A stretch of 64,000 nucleotides of DNA from Affinundibacterium seohonense (GTDB taxonomy: Bacteria > Pseudomonadota > Gammaproteobacteria > Burkholderiales > Burkholderiaceae_D), in contig NZ_JACOFW010000003.1 in the NCBI RefSeq assembly GCF_014284305.1, positions 86,476 to 150,475 on the forward strand, in the 5' to 3' direction. This document shows positions 34,771-44,790 of this stretch, piece after piece. The notes beneath the pieces were generated by a model. The model was not told the DNA's origin. It saw nothing but the letters and a program-made list of their open reading frames with translations, and made no database searches. Position 1 is the first letter of the stretch. Every line of letters begins with the position of its first letter. Position numbers and translations under genes: made by a program.

Positions 34771-35157
34771 TTATTTTCGCAACGCGTTCGCACGATTAAA
34801 TTCTTCGCGCATGATACGAATATCTTCTTGCAATGCATCAGCCGCTACCTGCGCTTTCGCAGAGTTCGCCTTACTTTGCGCCAGCTTGGCATCGACCTGC
34901 GCTTGATTCGCCAACTCGATCGCTAAGGGATAGTCTTTCGCTGCCATCGCGGCATTCGCCAGACGCATTTTTTCACGTGCGGCACTCATTTCTACTGGTG
35001 CAAATTCTGCACCGCCAGCGCCAACGGCGTTATCAACCGCCGCTTTGGACACGGCAACATCAGCGGTCGCCGGGGTTTTCATACTGCTGCAGCCAACAAT
35101 TGTGATCAATAATAAGATAGTAAGTGGACTGAACAATTTTTTTAGATCTTGGTTCAT
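34771..35157 (-). CDS. DUF4398 lipoprotein
   Basis: 128 residues from the ATG at 35157 with GGAGAAA before it. Lipobox IVGC. DUF4398 signature FAPVEMSAAREKMRLANAAMAAKDYPLAIELANQAQVDAKLAQSKAN, then a short coiled coil. It is the first gene of a minus-strand run (DUF4398, OmpA/DUF4398, DUF883, BON) with a recurrent palindrome 77 bp upstream. The function of DUF4398 is unknown; the pairing with an OmpA-domain paralogue suggests an envelope-spanning complex. Confidence 0.88.
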   Translation of the reverse strand: MNQDLKKLFSPLTILLLITIVGCSSMKTPATADVAVSKAAVDNAVGAGGAEFAPVEMSAAREKMRLANAAMAAKDYPLAIELANQAQVDAKLAQSKANSAKAQVAADALQEDIRIMREEFNRANALRK

Positions 35158-35233
35158 CGTGTTTCTCCAGTTAGACGGTAAGTACATTAAGCAAAGTGCT
35201 GTACCGTTATAAGTGAGAACACACGACAGTTCT

Positions 35234-35247
35234 GTTCGCTGGCGAAC
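35234..35247. promoter_or_regulatory. recurrent palindrome site 8 (GTTCGCTGGCGAAC)
   Basis: The most symmetric member of the set (GTTCGC / GCGAAC), 77 bp upstream of the DUF4398 ATG. Confidence 0.65.
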
Positions 35248-35295
35248 GTAGCATTTATTTAGGCAAACTTTCTGTCGAATTTCTAGCCCATGGCA

Positions 35296-37392
35296 TCAAA
35301 TACTGTCGTTCTTCAGCAAAATTAAAACAACATGCGTCTTGCCATCGTCTTGCATCGTGATGAAGTCCTGATGTTGTGCAAGACCGTCCAGACGCATTCC
35401 AGCTTCGCCCGTAGCTGTTTGTTGAACGGTGATTTCATAGCGACTAGATTGATATTGATAGCTCATAGAAAAGCCATCCCAAGTCGCCGGTATGCATGGT
35501 CGTATGCGCAATTGGTTCGCCCGGATATCGAGTCCAAGCAAAGACTCCCACATCAGTCTTAGCATCCATCCGGCAGAACCGGTGTACCAGGTCCAACCGC
35601 CACGGCCAGTGTGTGGTGTGACGGCATACACATCAGCAGCTACCACGTACGGCTCAACCTTATAACGCGCTATCGCGGCTGCAGAATTGCCATGCTGAAT
35701 GGGGTTAATCATGTGCATCAATTCCCATGCCTGCGCACTGCGTCCTAACTTGGCCAAGGCCATCACTGCCCAAATCGCGGCATGCGTATATTGACCACCA
35801 TTTTCGCGCACCCCGGGAACATAGCCACGGATATAGCCAGGATTCGGTTCTTCCTGATCAAATGGCGGTGCCAGCAATTGCACCAATCCTGCCTCTTTTT
35901 GCACTAGTCTGTCCAACATGGACTGCATCGCCATCGCATTACGTTCTGTGCTGCCAGCACCGGACAACACCGCCCAGCTTTGAGCAATTGAATCAATTTG
36001 GCAGGCATGATTTTGCGCTGATCCCAATGCGCTGCCATCGTCAAAATACGCGCGCCGATACCATGCCCCATCCCAACCAGCGCTCGCTATTGCGGTTTGT
36101 AGTGCGCTAGCGCGGTCCTGCCATGTCGCGGCTAATTGTAGTTCGCGACGTTGTTGCGCCACGACAGAAAAATCTTGCAAGCATTGGTAAGCGAAGAAAC
36201 TTAGCCACACACTTTCGCCTTTACCCTGCACGCCAATTTGATCAAAGCCATCATTCCAATCACCTGAACCGATCAGACACAAGCCGTGCTGCCCCAAACG
36301 ATTACTATGTTCCAAGGCGAGTACACAATGCTGATATAAGGTGGCGGATTGGGATGTTGGTGATGCCAGATCATAATAAGAATCCTCTTCCGGATTGAGC
36401 GCTCTGCCATCAATGAAGGGAATCATTTCATTTAGAATTTGCTGATCACCGGTGACCGTGAGATAACGCACGACCGCAGCGACTAGCCACAAGAAATCGT
36501 CCGAACAACGCGTGCGTACCCCACGATTGCCGGGCGGATGCCACCAATGCTGGACATCACCTTCGATAAATTGACGCGATGCCGCTAAGACGATGTGTTG
36601 GCGCACTAATTGTGGCTGGCTATGCACCAGCGCCATACTGTCTTGCAATTGATCACGAAAGCCAAACGCACCACCCGATTGATAAAAGCCGCTACGCGCC
36701 CACATTCGGGCTGACAGCGTCTGATATAACAACCAGCCATTCGCTAACAGATCAAAGGCAGGTTCATGGGTCTTCACTTGCATCGTGTCTAAGGTCGCGG
36801 ACCAGTAGGACTTTACCTTTGCCAATTCTTCATAGGCGCAACTGACGCCTTCAAACTTTGTCAAAAATTCTGACACCGGTATCAGTTTGACGGCTGGCTG
36901 ATGTTGTGTGCCCTGATCCAATGCACCAAGCATATAAACCAGTTCACACACCTCGTTTGGCTCCAAGCTAATCACATATTGAAACGCGGCACAGGGATCT
37001 AAACCGGCTCCGGCCTTGCCAGCTAGTCCACGCCTTTCCATCGCTTGCGGATGGTCTAAGGAGCGATTGCGCCCAATAAATTCTTTACGGTCAGCCGTCC
37101 AATGCGGTGTTGATTGACCTGCTCGTCTTTGATGGCGACTCTGCGTTTGATAAAAAGCGGTAAAGTCAGCAAATTCCGCATGATAAGGATTACGCGCCAA
37201 GATGGTGTGCGTGCCAGCATCAAGATTGCTCTCCTGCCAGGTATGAACATGCATCTGGGTTTTGGCACGGATATCACCAAGCACCCATTCCACATAGCTG
37301 CTCACCGATAACTCTTGGGTTTCGTCACCGATATTTTGCAGACGTAAAATCGTATATTTAATAGGCACATCAAGACACACAAAGACCGTCAC
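35296..37392 (-). pseudogene. ndvB: cyclic beta-1,2-glucan synthase, C-terminal part (out of frame)
   Basis: 698 codons from a GTG at 37392, but the homology-like frame is open back to about 37479, reading GDYLCRHGFGFSEFEHEQ before that GTG. So this is not a separate gene but the end of the one at 37389-44480, shifted by the repeat at 37461-37481. It contains the GH94-type phosphorylase-like domain: YVEWVLGDIRA, SGFYQSGGAFGFRDQLQDSMAL, CLIGSGDWNDGFDQIG (general-acid Asp region), NGGQYTHAAIW and GRGGWTWYTGSAGWM. In NdvB/ChvB this region trims or controls glucan chain length before cyclisation. As written it has no ribosome site. Confidence 0.75.
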
Positions 37393-40300
37393 CTTGCTGG
37401 CAATGTGGTCCTGCTCATGCTCGAATTCACTAAAGCCAAATCCATGACGACAAAGGTAATCCCCCTGCCCTGCCCTGCCCTAGGCAAGGGCGACCAGAAA
37501 GTACCGCTCTGTTCGTTGCGGATATATAGCATTTCTGCACCCGCATCACTGACCGCATCATTGTTCCATGGCGTCAGGCGATATTCATGGGCATTGCTAA
37601 CCCAAGTATATGACTGGCCACTCTCCGATATCACGGTACCCAGTTGTGGATTAGCAATGACATTCACCCACGGTGCTGGTGTTTTACGGTCGTTACCACT
37701 GCGTATCACATAGGATTTTCCATCTAACTCAAATCCCCCGTAACCATTGCTTTCCAAAAGCTCAATGTCCAATACCGCCGGCTTATCTTTTGAAAATGGA
37801 TGCTGAAATCCAGATTTATCTTTACCCGTCAGTGGAAGATGGCTACGCTTCGCTTTGACGCCCTGACCGAACAGATTTGCCAGATAACTGGCATTTTGAT
37901 TGAAGGCCTCTAAAGCGGGCAGGATGCGCTCAACCAGCGGCCTGCGATTCATTTGTTCGAGTAAGCTACCTTGCTGGTCGCTCAGACAAATTCTCGCGAC
38001 ATTTAAAAAGAGATGCCGATCTTCCAAAGAAATTTGATCCAGAGCGCGGACAAAAATCCCGCCTTGTTTAAGGTGATTTTGCTGCTTATTTTGATGCAGT
38101 AGAGGCAGCGCGGAGATCAGTCCCACAATTTGCTCTTGTAGAGCCTGGCGATAGCCATTGTGCTCTTCATTCCAAATCACCAGATCCACTTCCAAGCCTT
38201 TGGATCGCCAATACACGTGCGCCGACACCAATTGCTGTATCAGTGTGAGATTCGCCTGATCTTTGATTTGCACCAACACAATAGGTAGATCGCCAGAAAT
38301 CGCATAACTCCACAGCGCCGATTGCTGACGCCGATTCAATTGCAAAATCTCGGGAGCGGCACGTAATAAGGGATTGACGTAAATGATAGAGCTAGCTAAT
38401 CGAGTATAAGTTTGTGCCTCGCTTTCACTAATATTGAGCTGACGCAGAGTAACCTGACTATGAGTCCAAGAAAGCTCAATGACCCGATCAGCGAGATGAC
38501 GATCTCGATACTTATCGATCAGCGTCAAAGCATGTGGACGGTCATGGGCAACGCCCGTGACAAAATCGACACTAATGGTCTGTTCGGGTGCCAGGTGCAG
38601 TAGAACGCGTATCGCCACGATAGGATCGAGCACGGATCCCTGCGATTGACTCAATGCCCCAAAATGCTGCATGGCTTGTGGGTCGCGTAAATCGCGGGTA
38701 CGTCCAATAAATTGCGCGCGGTCAGTTTCATAACTAATCGCCTCTATCTCTACTCCATGCACCGCTACCAGATGAAACAGGCAAGGATGAAATTCCTGAT
38801 CCGAACGCGGGCGACGTTGGCACAAAATCGCTTGTCGTGCAAATTCGATTTCGGTTTGGACAAATAAGTTACTGAAAGCAGGATGCAAGTTATCGGCCGC
38901 AGCCGTATTCAACACCACTTCGCTATAACTGGTAAGTTCCAAAATACGCGGTCGCCGAGAACGATTCGTAATGTGTGTACGGCGCAATTCAATATCATCT
39001 TCGGGTGATAAAACGATTTCAGTATGCTGCAAAAATTGGTGGTCAAGACGGCGAAATTCTGCCCGCCCTTCTGAGAAAATCACCTCCATTTGCTCTGCCG
39101 GCACCAAAGTCGGTTGATAGGTACTGGACCAAAAATTTTGAATCAGACGTGCATTGCTATCGAACTCTCGCAGATAACAAAAACTACCCCAATGATCGCG
39201 CGTACTATCTTCACGCCAACGATTCAGCGCCAGGTCATTCCAACGACTGGCACTGCCGCCGGCGCTGCTGATCATCAAATGATAACGACCATTGGATAAA
39301 AGTTGTACTTCGGGTGTCTGGTGATCTGGCTTATGAATCACGCGCACCGCCATTTCCTGCAAATTGGAGTTATTGCGAATATCAGACAGTTCACTAGTAT
39401 TCGCGTAGGTAGCATGACTCTTAGGAACACGTTCATGCAACAGCGGCAAACTCGCCTGCAAACTCGGCTCCATCACAAAGCGTCTTTGTAGTGGTTTATC
39501 CAGTAACAGATAAGCCAAGGCCAGTAAGCCCATACCCTGATGATGACTCATGAAAGAGCGGATCAAGACATGGGTTTGTCCATGTGCCAGACGTGATTGG
39601 GTGTAATCGATCGCTTCATAAAATCCAAAGCTGCCTTCAAAGCCCAAGGCGGACATCGCCTGTAAATTGTCGCAGGCTTCTTTCGGCATCACCATCAAAG
39701 CCATCATGCTGGCATACGGCGCGATCACCAAATCATCGCCTAGTCCACGCTTAAAACCAAGGCCGGGAACACCAAAGGCGCGATATTGATAGTTGAGGTG
39801 CGGATCAACCTGATTGTATCCAGACTCTGAAATACCCCAAGGTACTTTTCTCTCAACACCATACGCGATTTGTCTCTGCACTGCCGTGCGATAGGTTTGA
39901 TTGAGCAGCGTATGCGAAAAATTCGGCATCACTAACAGTGGCATCAAATACTCAAACATCGAACCACTCCAGGACATCAGTATCGGCTCACCATTCGCCA
40001 GCGTCAGTTGCCTGCCGAGCGCGAACCAACTCTCTTGTGGTAAGCGGTTTTGTGCGATGCCGACGAAGCTGGCCAGACGCGCCTCGGATGCCAATAAATC
40101 ATACGCATTGTTATCCAGACGGCTGTCAGTATGGTTATAGCCTATCGCTAGTAAATGACTATTGGTGTCGTACAAAAAACCTAGTTCCATCTGATTAATA
40201 TCATCGATCCGCGCGCATAGGGTCTGTATCTCTGACAAGCAAGCTGAAGCACGCAAACTTGCGAGTAAGGTCAAGCGCGTAATTTCCGCGATGATCTCTT

Positions 40301-43300
40301 GGTAGTTGGCTGGTTTATCGCCCTCAAAACTGTCAATACTGGCAGAAAAATCTTCATGCAATTGCACCAGATGCTGGTGACTAGGAATTCGCCGCAATTG
40401 GTAAAAATGCTGCATCTGCTCGGCAGTTAAGTGCTCCCCCATCGTTAACCAAGGACAGTGCAACAAGAGATCATCTAGCCCATCTACCACTTGTTCAGTC
40501 AACGCATCAACCCAGAGCTGCACTCCGTCCTGCTTTGCAGATAAGGGCAGTTGCTGTGCGTGCAAATGCAGACTTGTCGGTAACTCAACACACAAACGCT
40601 GAATCGCCTTTAGGTGATCAAACGCATGAAATAGATTATTAGCTTGATCTTGTTCGTGTACCGTATTCTGCATGCAGATATGGTCGAGTAACTGCCGTAA
40701 GGACTCGGTTCTCTGCATGTCACTTTCAGCGACGTGACTGCAAAGTATGCTAAAAGTATCTTGCAGGCCGTCAAAATAAGTCCAGCGAAAAATCTGACTA
40801 CTCGCCATCCCTGACAGTCCAGTGCGCAACACCATTAAATGTCCGGCTAAATTCCCGCTATCGACCGTGGAAACATATTTTGGCAACAGTGGACTTAGAT
40901 TCTCAGTGTCATACCAATTATAAAAATGCCCTTGAAAACGAGCTAATTTCTCCATCGTCGTAATGCATAACTGAGTGCGTTTGACTAAACGTCCAGCAGA
41001 AATAAAAGCGAAATCATAGGCAACTAAATTTGCCAATAAAGACAGACCGATATTCGTTGGGGAAGTCCGGCGAGCCTGCACCGCAATCGGGAACTCTTGC
41101 ACATTATCGAGCGGCAACCAATGGTTCTCTGCATTGACGTAGCGTTCAAAAAACAACCATGTCTTGCGAGCGAGTTGGCGCAAATATCGACGCTCCGACT
41201 CATCCACCTGACTGATATTCAGATGTGGCGTACGACTAATCCAAGCCGCAGTCAGCGGCGCACCTATCCATAGCAGTAAAATCACACTCGCTGCGGGCAG
41301 TGCCTCGGGACGCCAATATGCCAGCGCGACAAAAATCAATATACCGCTGACCGGGGAAAACCACATACTGCGACAAGTTGCCCGCCAAGCATTCCCCGGA
41401 TGTCGATTGGTTTGACTTGAAGGATTCCAATCGAGTAGCTGACGTCCGGAAATTCGGATACGCCATTGGGTACGACCAATAGCATCAAGATTGCTGAAAG
41501 CCTCAAAGGGTAAAAAGCTGATAGCAAGAAAAATTTGTGTCAATTGCTGGCGGGTATGCCACAACCAATCTTTACCCATCGCGCGCCATGCAAGCTCGCG
41601 ATGCGGCTTGATGATGCTCAAACTGGAACGCGCAAAGTTTAAGAATTGCGACATACATAAGCTGATCAGCGCAACGATCAAACCAAATTGTGGCGAGGCC
41701 AACAAGAACCAAGAGAGCACCATTAGTACACTCAACACCATAGGAAGCACACTGCGACGCAAGTTATCAAATAACTTCCACCGTGAGAGTAAGGTCAAAG
41801 GATTATGACAATAGCTTGTGCGGACATCATTCGCCCTGTCATAGGCCGGCACTTTCGCCAACAACCACGCCGCAATTTGCCAATCACCCCGTATCCATCG
41901 ATGGCGCCGCAGCGCATCGGCTTGATAACTGGCAGGCTGTTGTTCATGCAGTTCTACATCACTGACTAAACCAGCGCGGGCATAGCAGCCTTCCAATAAA
42001 TCATGGCTGAGAATACGATTTTCTGGCAGACGATCCTTTAAGGCCAGCTCAAAGCTGTCGATCTCATAGATCCCCTTGCCGATAAAAGAGCCCTCACCAA
42101 ACACATCCTGATAAACATCAGATACCGAACGCGTATAAGGATCAATCCCCACTTCACCAGCGCATAGTAGTTCGTAGCGTGTGGCATTTTCATCTGGCAA
42201 GCTGACGGCAATTCGAGGCTGCAAAATGCCATAGCCCGCCACTACACGTTGCAGTTGAACGTCATATTTCGCCCGATTTAAGGGGTGTGCCATGGTCGCA
42301 ATAAACTTACGCGCAGCGTCACGCGGCAATCCTGTATCGGCATCGAGTGTAATGATGTAGCGGATTGGCGGCATGAGATCCGGCGCGCCAACAATGTGGG
42401 TGAAAGCCGCAGCGCCATGGCCACGCAAATAAGCATTTAAAGCGGCCAATTTGCCGCGTTTGCGTTCATATCCCATCCAGCATTGCTGTTGTGGATTCCA
42501 TAAACGTGGTCGATGAAATAGTAAGAAATAATCGATCACTTGATCCTGCGTCACAGGGGTCAAACTTTCACTGATATGACTACTTCGTAAAGGATTTTGC
42601 GAGTGACGGTATTTTTGATTCAATAAGGTAATACAAGTTTCCGCATGCAATAACAAACCAGCATCCTCCGGCAATTCTGCACTGACTGCATCGGCAAAAT
42701 CGGTCAATAAACAAAACCGTAAATGCGGATCGCGATTTGCCAAAAATCGTAGCTCTAAAGTATCCACCAGCTCATCAATATTTTGCTGACTGGTCATCAT
42801 GCACGGCACCACAATCATACTCGCCGAAGCAAGGGGCACACCCTGACTAAAATCCATTCTCGGCAACGATTTTGGCGCAGTCATCATGGTGACTAACCAA
42901 TTCACCGTCGTGACACCGAATTGACTCATCGCGACGATACTTAAAACTGTGATCGTCGTCAGCAACACAACGGATTCCCCCTCAAGTCGCATACTGCGCG
43001 CTAGCAGATAGAGAGCACCTATGCTCAGTAGGCCGATGGCAAATAGATAAAGGCCGAGGGGAAAACGCATCAAGTATCGACGCCATTGCTGCTGCAGGGG
43101 TAATTTGAAATCCAGCAATTCTTCTAGCGCCAACTTACCGTCACCAATCAGATAATAGCCAGGGTGCATCAGTCGTACATCCAACGATGATTTAATTTCC
43201 TCCAAAAAAATTGCCGATGCGGGTGCACTCGCACTCTGACCATCAGTGCTCTTGCGCATCGCTCTAACAGAAAGATCAATGGCAATCTTGGCGACTTCCA

Positions 43301-44480
43301 ACTCACTGACTGGGCTATGTCTTGCCAACTGTTCGACGGCGTGACGATACTGATCGCGCGTAGCAAAATCCATCTCTTGATAAGTCTTACTAGGATCTAA
43401 ACGCAGGCATTGTTCGACATGACTAAGATGTTCAACAAATAAACGCCAATCGATCGCCGATAACAAACGTAAGCTGGCGATACTATTGCTAACAGAAACC
43501 TGATCTGCGGCTTGATGCTGTGCATCAGCTTGCAACATCGATTCTATATTTTGATTGGACTCCGCCAAGCTTTGCGACAACCAGCTAAGTGGTAACAGCA
43601 GACTGGGATTTTGCGCTTGAATTCTCCGAACAAATTCAGCGACAAAAGCACTTTGCATGGGCGGATTGGTGTGCGCCATTTCAGCGACCACTAAGATCAA
43701 TTTATTCGGATCGTCCTCAGCACATTGAATGAGCCGCTGCGCCCACTCACACGCCAGATTGCGATGTATTCGGGATTGTTTGATATACAGTGCCACACGC
43801 CGCAAATTCTCGATCAACGCCAGCCTGAGCATAATCGGAATCGCCCACAACTCTCCCAGCATCAAACTTTGGGTTTCCTGATACGCGCTAATAAAACCGC
43901 GCAAACTATCTGGATCAATCCGTCCGTCACCATGGGCAATCGCTTCCAAGGCCAGATCATAAACACGTGGCAAACCACGTGATTCACCATGCGATAAGCG
44001 TGGCAATTGCTGACTATAATCTTTAGGAAGATGGCGCTGGGCTGTGTGTATCTGCTCTTCGATCACATAAAAATTATCCAGCAACCATTCGGCTGCTGGC
44101 GTCACTTGATATCCCGACTGGGTGGCGGCAATTAGGTGGGCACAAGCATCAATAATGCTTTCTTCATTATCAGCAAGCCGACGCAATAATTGATTGCGCC
44201 CTGACTTTGCTGCCAGCCGATGGTGGTGCGCTAAATGGCGTCCATGTTGCTCCATTTGCTGCGCACTAAACAGCTCTGCTCTCAACGGATTTACATCATC
44301 ATGCGGCACGCGTTTTGCGGTTGAAAAACGCTGCCAGACAGATGATATTGTCGCCTTAAAAGCGGGGTACAAATCGCCTTTAGGGATATCGAATAGAGAT
44401 GAATTACTCTTCTTGGTTTTCAAAGCTTGCGTCCCATCTCTGCCGTTGGCGTAGTTTAAAAAGCTGATGCCCGACCGCAC
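37389..44480 (-). CDS. ndvB: cyclic beta-1,2-glucan synthase, N-terminal part (frameshifted)
   Basis: 2363 codons from a GTG at 44480. Order: N-terminal GT84-type region (LLDNFYVIEEQIHTAQRHLPKDY, MLGELWAIPIMLRLALIENLRR), membrane helices near residues 470-545, a GT2-like catalytic segment with ITLDADTGLPRDAARK (about 710) and HRWIRGDWQ, more helices near 910-1010, a glycoamylase-like domain (GEPILMSWSGSMFEYLMP, about 1507), then GH94-linked repeats (NGRYHLMISSAGGSASRW, NGYGGFELDGKSYVIRSG). The last 20 or so residues are out of frame. The intact protein of about 3060 residues would polymerise UDP-glucose to periplasmic cyclic glucan. GalU at 27.6 kb supplies the donor. Confidence 0.85.
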   Translation of the reverse strand: MRSGISFLNYANGRDGTQALKTKKSNSSLFDIPKGDLYPAFKATISSVWQRFSTAKRVPHDDVNPLRAELFSAQQMEQHGRHLAHHHRLAAKSGRNQLLRRLADNEESIIDACAHLIAATQSGYQVTPAAEWLLDNFYVIEEQIHTAQRHLPKDYSQQLPRLSHGESRGLPRVYDLALEAIAHGDGRIDPDSLRGFISAYQETQSLMLGELWAIPIMLRLALIENLRRVALYIKQSRIHRNLACEWAQRLIQCAEDDPNKLILVVAEMAHTNPPMQSAFVAEFVRRIQAQNPSLLLPLSWLSQSLAESNQNIESMLQADAQHQAADQVSVSNSIASLRLLSAIDWRLFVEHLSHVEQCLRLDPSKTYQEMDFATRDQYRHAVEQLARHSPVSELEVAKIAIDLSVRAMRKSTDGQSASAPASAIFLEEIKSSLDVRLMHPGYYLIGDGKLALEELLDFKLPLQQQWRRYLMRFPLGLYLFAIGLLSIGALYLLARSMRLEGESVVLLTTITVLSIVAMSQFGVTTVNWLVTMMTAPKSLPRMDFSQGVPLASASMIVVPCMMTSQQNIDELVDTLELRFLANRDPHLRFCLLTDFADAVSAELPEDAGLLLHAETCITLLNQKYRHSQNPLRSSHISESLTPVTQDQVIDYFLLFHRPRLWNPQQQCWMGYERKRGKLAALNAYLRGHGAAAFTHIVGAPDLMPPIRYIITLDADTGLPRDAARKFIATMAHPLNRAKYDVQLQRVVAGYGILQPRIAVSLPDENATRYELLCAGEVGIDPYTRSVSDVYQDVFGEGSFIGKGIYEIDSFELALKDRLPENRILSHDLLEGCYARAGLVSDVELHEQQPASYQADALRRHRWIRGDWQIAAWLLAKVPAYDRANDVRTSYCHNPLTLLSRWKLFDNLRRSVLPMVLSVLMVLSWFLLASPQFGLIVALISLCMSQFLNFARSSLSIIKPHRELAWRAMGKDWLWHTRQQLTQIFLAISFLPFEAFSNLDAIGRTQWRIRISGRQLLDWNPSSQTNRHPGNAWRATCRSMWFSPVSGILIFVALAYWRPEALPAASVILLLWIGAPLTAAWISRTPHLNISQVDESERRYLRQLARKTWLFFERYVNAENHWLPLDNVQEFPIAVQARRTSPTNIGLSLLANLVAYDFAFISAGRLVKRTQLCITTMEKLARFQGHFYNWYDTENLSPLLPKYVSTVDSGNLAGHLMVLRTGLSGMASSQIFRWTYFDGLQDTFSILCSHVAESDMQRTESLRQLLDHICMQNTVHEQDQANNLFHAFDHLKAIQRLCVELPTSLHLHAQQLPLSAKQDGVQLWVDALTEQVVDGLDDLLLHCPWLTMGEHLTAEQMQHFYQLRRIPSHQHLVQLHEDFSASIDSFEGDKPANYQEIIAEITRLTLLASLRASACLSEIQTLCARIDDINQMELGFLYDTNSHLLAIGYNHTDSRLDNNAYDLLASEARLASFVGIAQNRLPQESWFALGRQLTLANGEPILMSWSGSMFEYLMPLLVMPNFSHTLLNQTYRTAVQRQIAYGVERKVPWGISESGYNQVDPHLNYQYRAFGVPGLGFKRGLGDDLVIAPYASMMALMVMPKEACDNLQAMSALGFEGSFGFYEAIDYTQSRLAHGQTHVLIRSFMSHHQGMGLLALAYLLLDKPLQRRFVMEPSLQASLPLLHERVPKSHATYANTSELSDIRNNSNLQEMAVRVIHKPDHQTPEVQLLSNGRYHLMISSAGGSASRWNDLALNRWREDSTRDHWGSFCYLREFDSNARLIQNFWSSTYQPTLVPAEQMEVIFSEGRAEFRRLDHQFLQHTEIVLSPEDDIELRRTHITNRSRRPRILELTSYSEVVLNTAAADNLHPAFSNLFVQTEIEFARQAILCQRRPRSDQEFHPCLFHLVAVHGVEIEAISYETDRAQFIGRTRDLRDPQAMQHFGALSQSQGSVLDPIVAIRVLLHLAPEQTISVDFVTGVAHDRPHALTLIDKYRDRHLADRVIELSWTHSQVTLRQLNISESEAQTYTRLASSIIYVNPLLRAAPEILQLNRRQQSALWSYAISGDLPIVLVQIKDQANLTLIQQLVSAHVYWRSKGLEVDLVIWNEEHNGYRQALQEQIVGLISALPLLHQNKQQNHLKQGGIFVRALDQISLEDRHLFLNVARICLSDQQGSLLEQMNRRPLVERILPALEAFNQNASYLANLFGQGVKAKRSHLPLTGKDKSGFQHPFSKDKPAVLDIELLESNGYGGFELDGKSYVIRSGNDRKTPAPWVNVIANPQLGTVISESGQSYTWVSNAHEYRLTPWNNDAVSDAGAEMLYIRNEQSGTFWSPLPRAGQGRGITFVVMDLALVNSSMSRTTLPAR
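37461..37481. repeat. pentanucleotide repeat (CCCTG)n at the glucan synthase frameshift
   Basis: On the plus strand CCCCC is followed by three TGCCC units, i.e. CCCTG repeated three times plus a partial. The two halves of the gene differ in frame exactly here. Loss of one 5-bp unit, or gain of two, would restore one frame of 3060 or 3065 codons; one extra base in the adjoining G5 tract would do the same (3062 codons). Confidence 0.8.
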
Positions 44481-44522
44481 TTCGGCTTGGAACCAGCTTA
44501 AATGAAACAGAGATTTTTCTAA

Positions 44523-44536
44523 GTGCGTTTCCGCAC
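44523..44536. promoter_or_regulatory. recurrent palindrome site 9 (GTGCGTTTCCGCAC)
   Basis: Symmetric arms GTGCG / CGCAC fitting GTNCGN4CNNAC, 43 bp upstream of the cyclic glucan synthase start. Confidence 0.55.
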
Positions 44537-44570
44537 ATAAACAGGAGCAAAAAAAGAACTAAACTGAGGA

Positions 44571-44712
44571 TAGTGCTGTTCAGTTAAGCCTAATTCCACG
44601 TATCTTCATTCCCGCAAAGGCGGGAATGAAGATACGTAAAAGACTAAAGACACTGGAACCCTACTTTCGCAGGGCTGACGCCTCGACATTTTGAGATTAA
44701 CTGAACAGCATT
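44571..44712. mobile_element. MITE-like palindromic element, copy B (intact)
   Basis: 142 bp bounded by inverted ends TAGTGCTGTTCAGTTAA and TTAACTGAACAGCATTA. A perfect 13-bp direct repeat ACTAAACTGAGGA flanks it at 44558-44570 and 44713-44725, a clear target duplication. Inside is a long hairpin (CGTATCTTCATTCCCGC facing GCGGGAATGAAGATACG). No ORF. It is the same family as copy A at 26421-26900. Confidence 0.85.
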
Positions 44713-44790
44713 ACTAAACTGAGGACAAATTACACACTACAAACTACGCAAACTTCCACTACGAGCATGACATCACCAATACCAACATTG

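Noticed and set aside
37389-37480. Programmed -1 ribosomal frameshift in the glucan synthase gene
   Set aside because: The direction fits, but there is no classical X XXY YYZ heptamer with matching tRNA re-pairing; the pentanucleotide repeat explains the break better.
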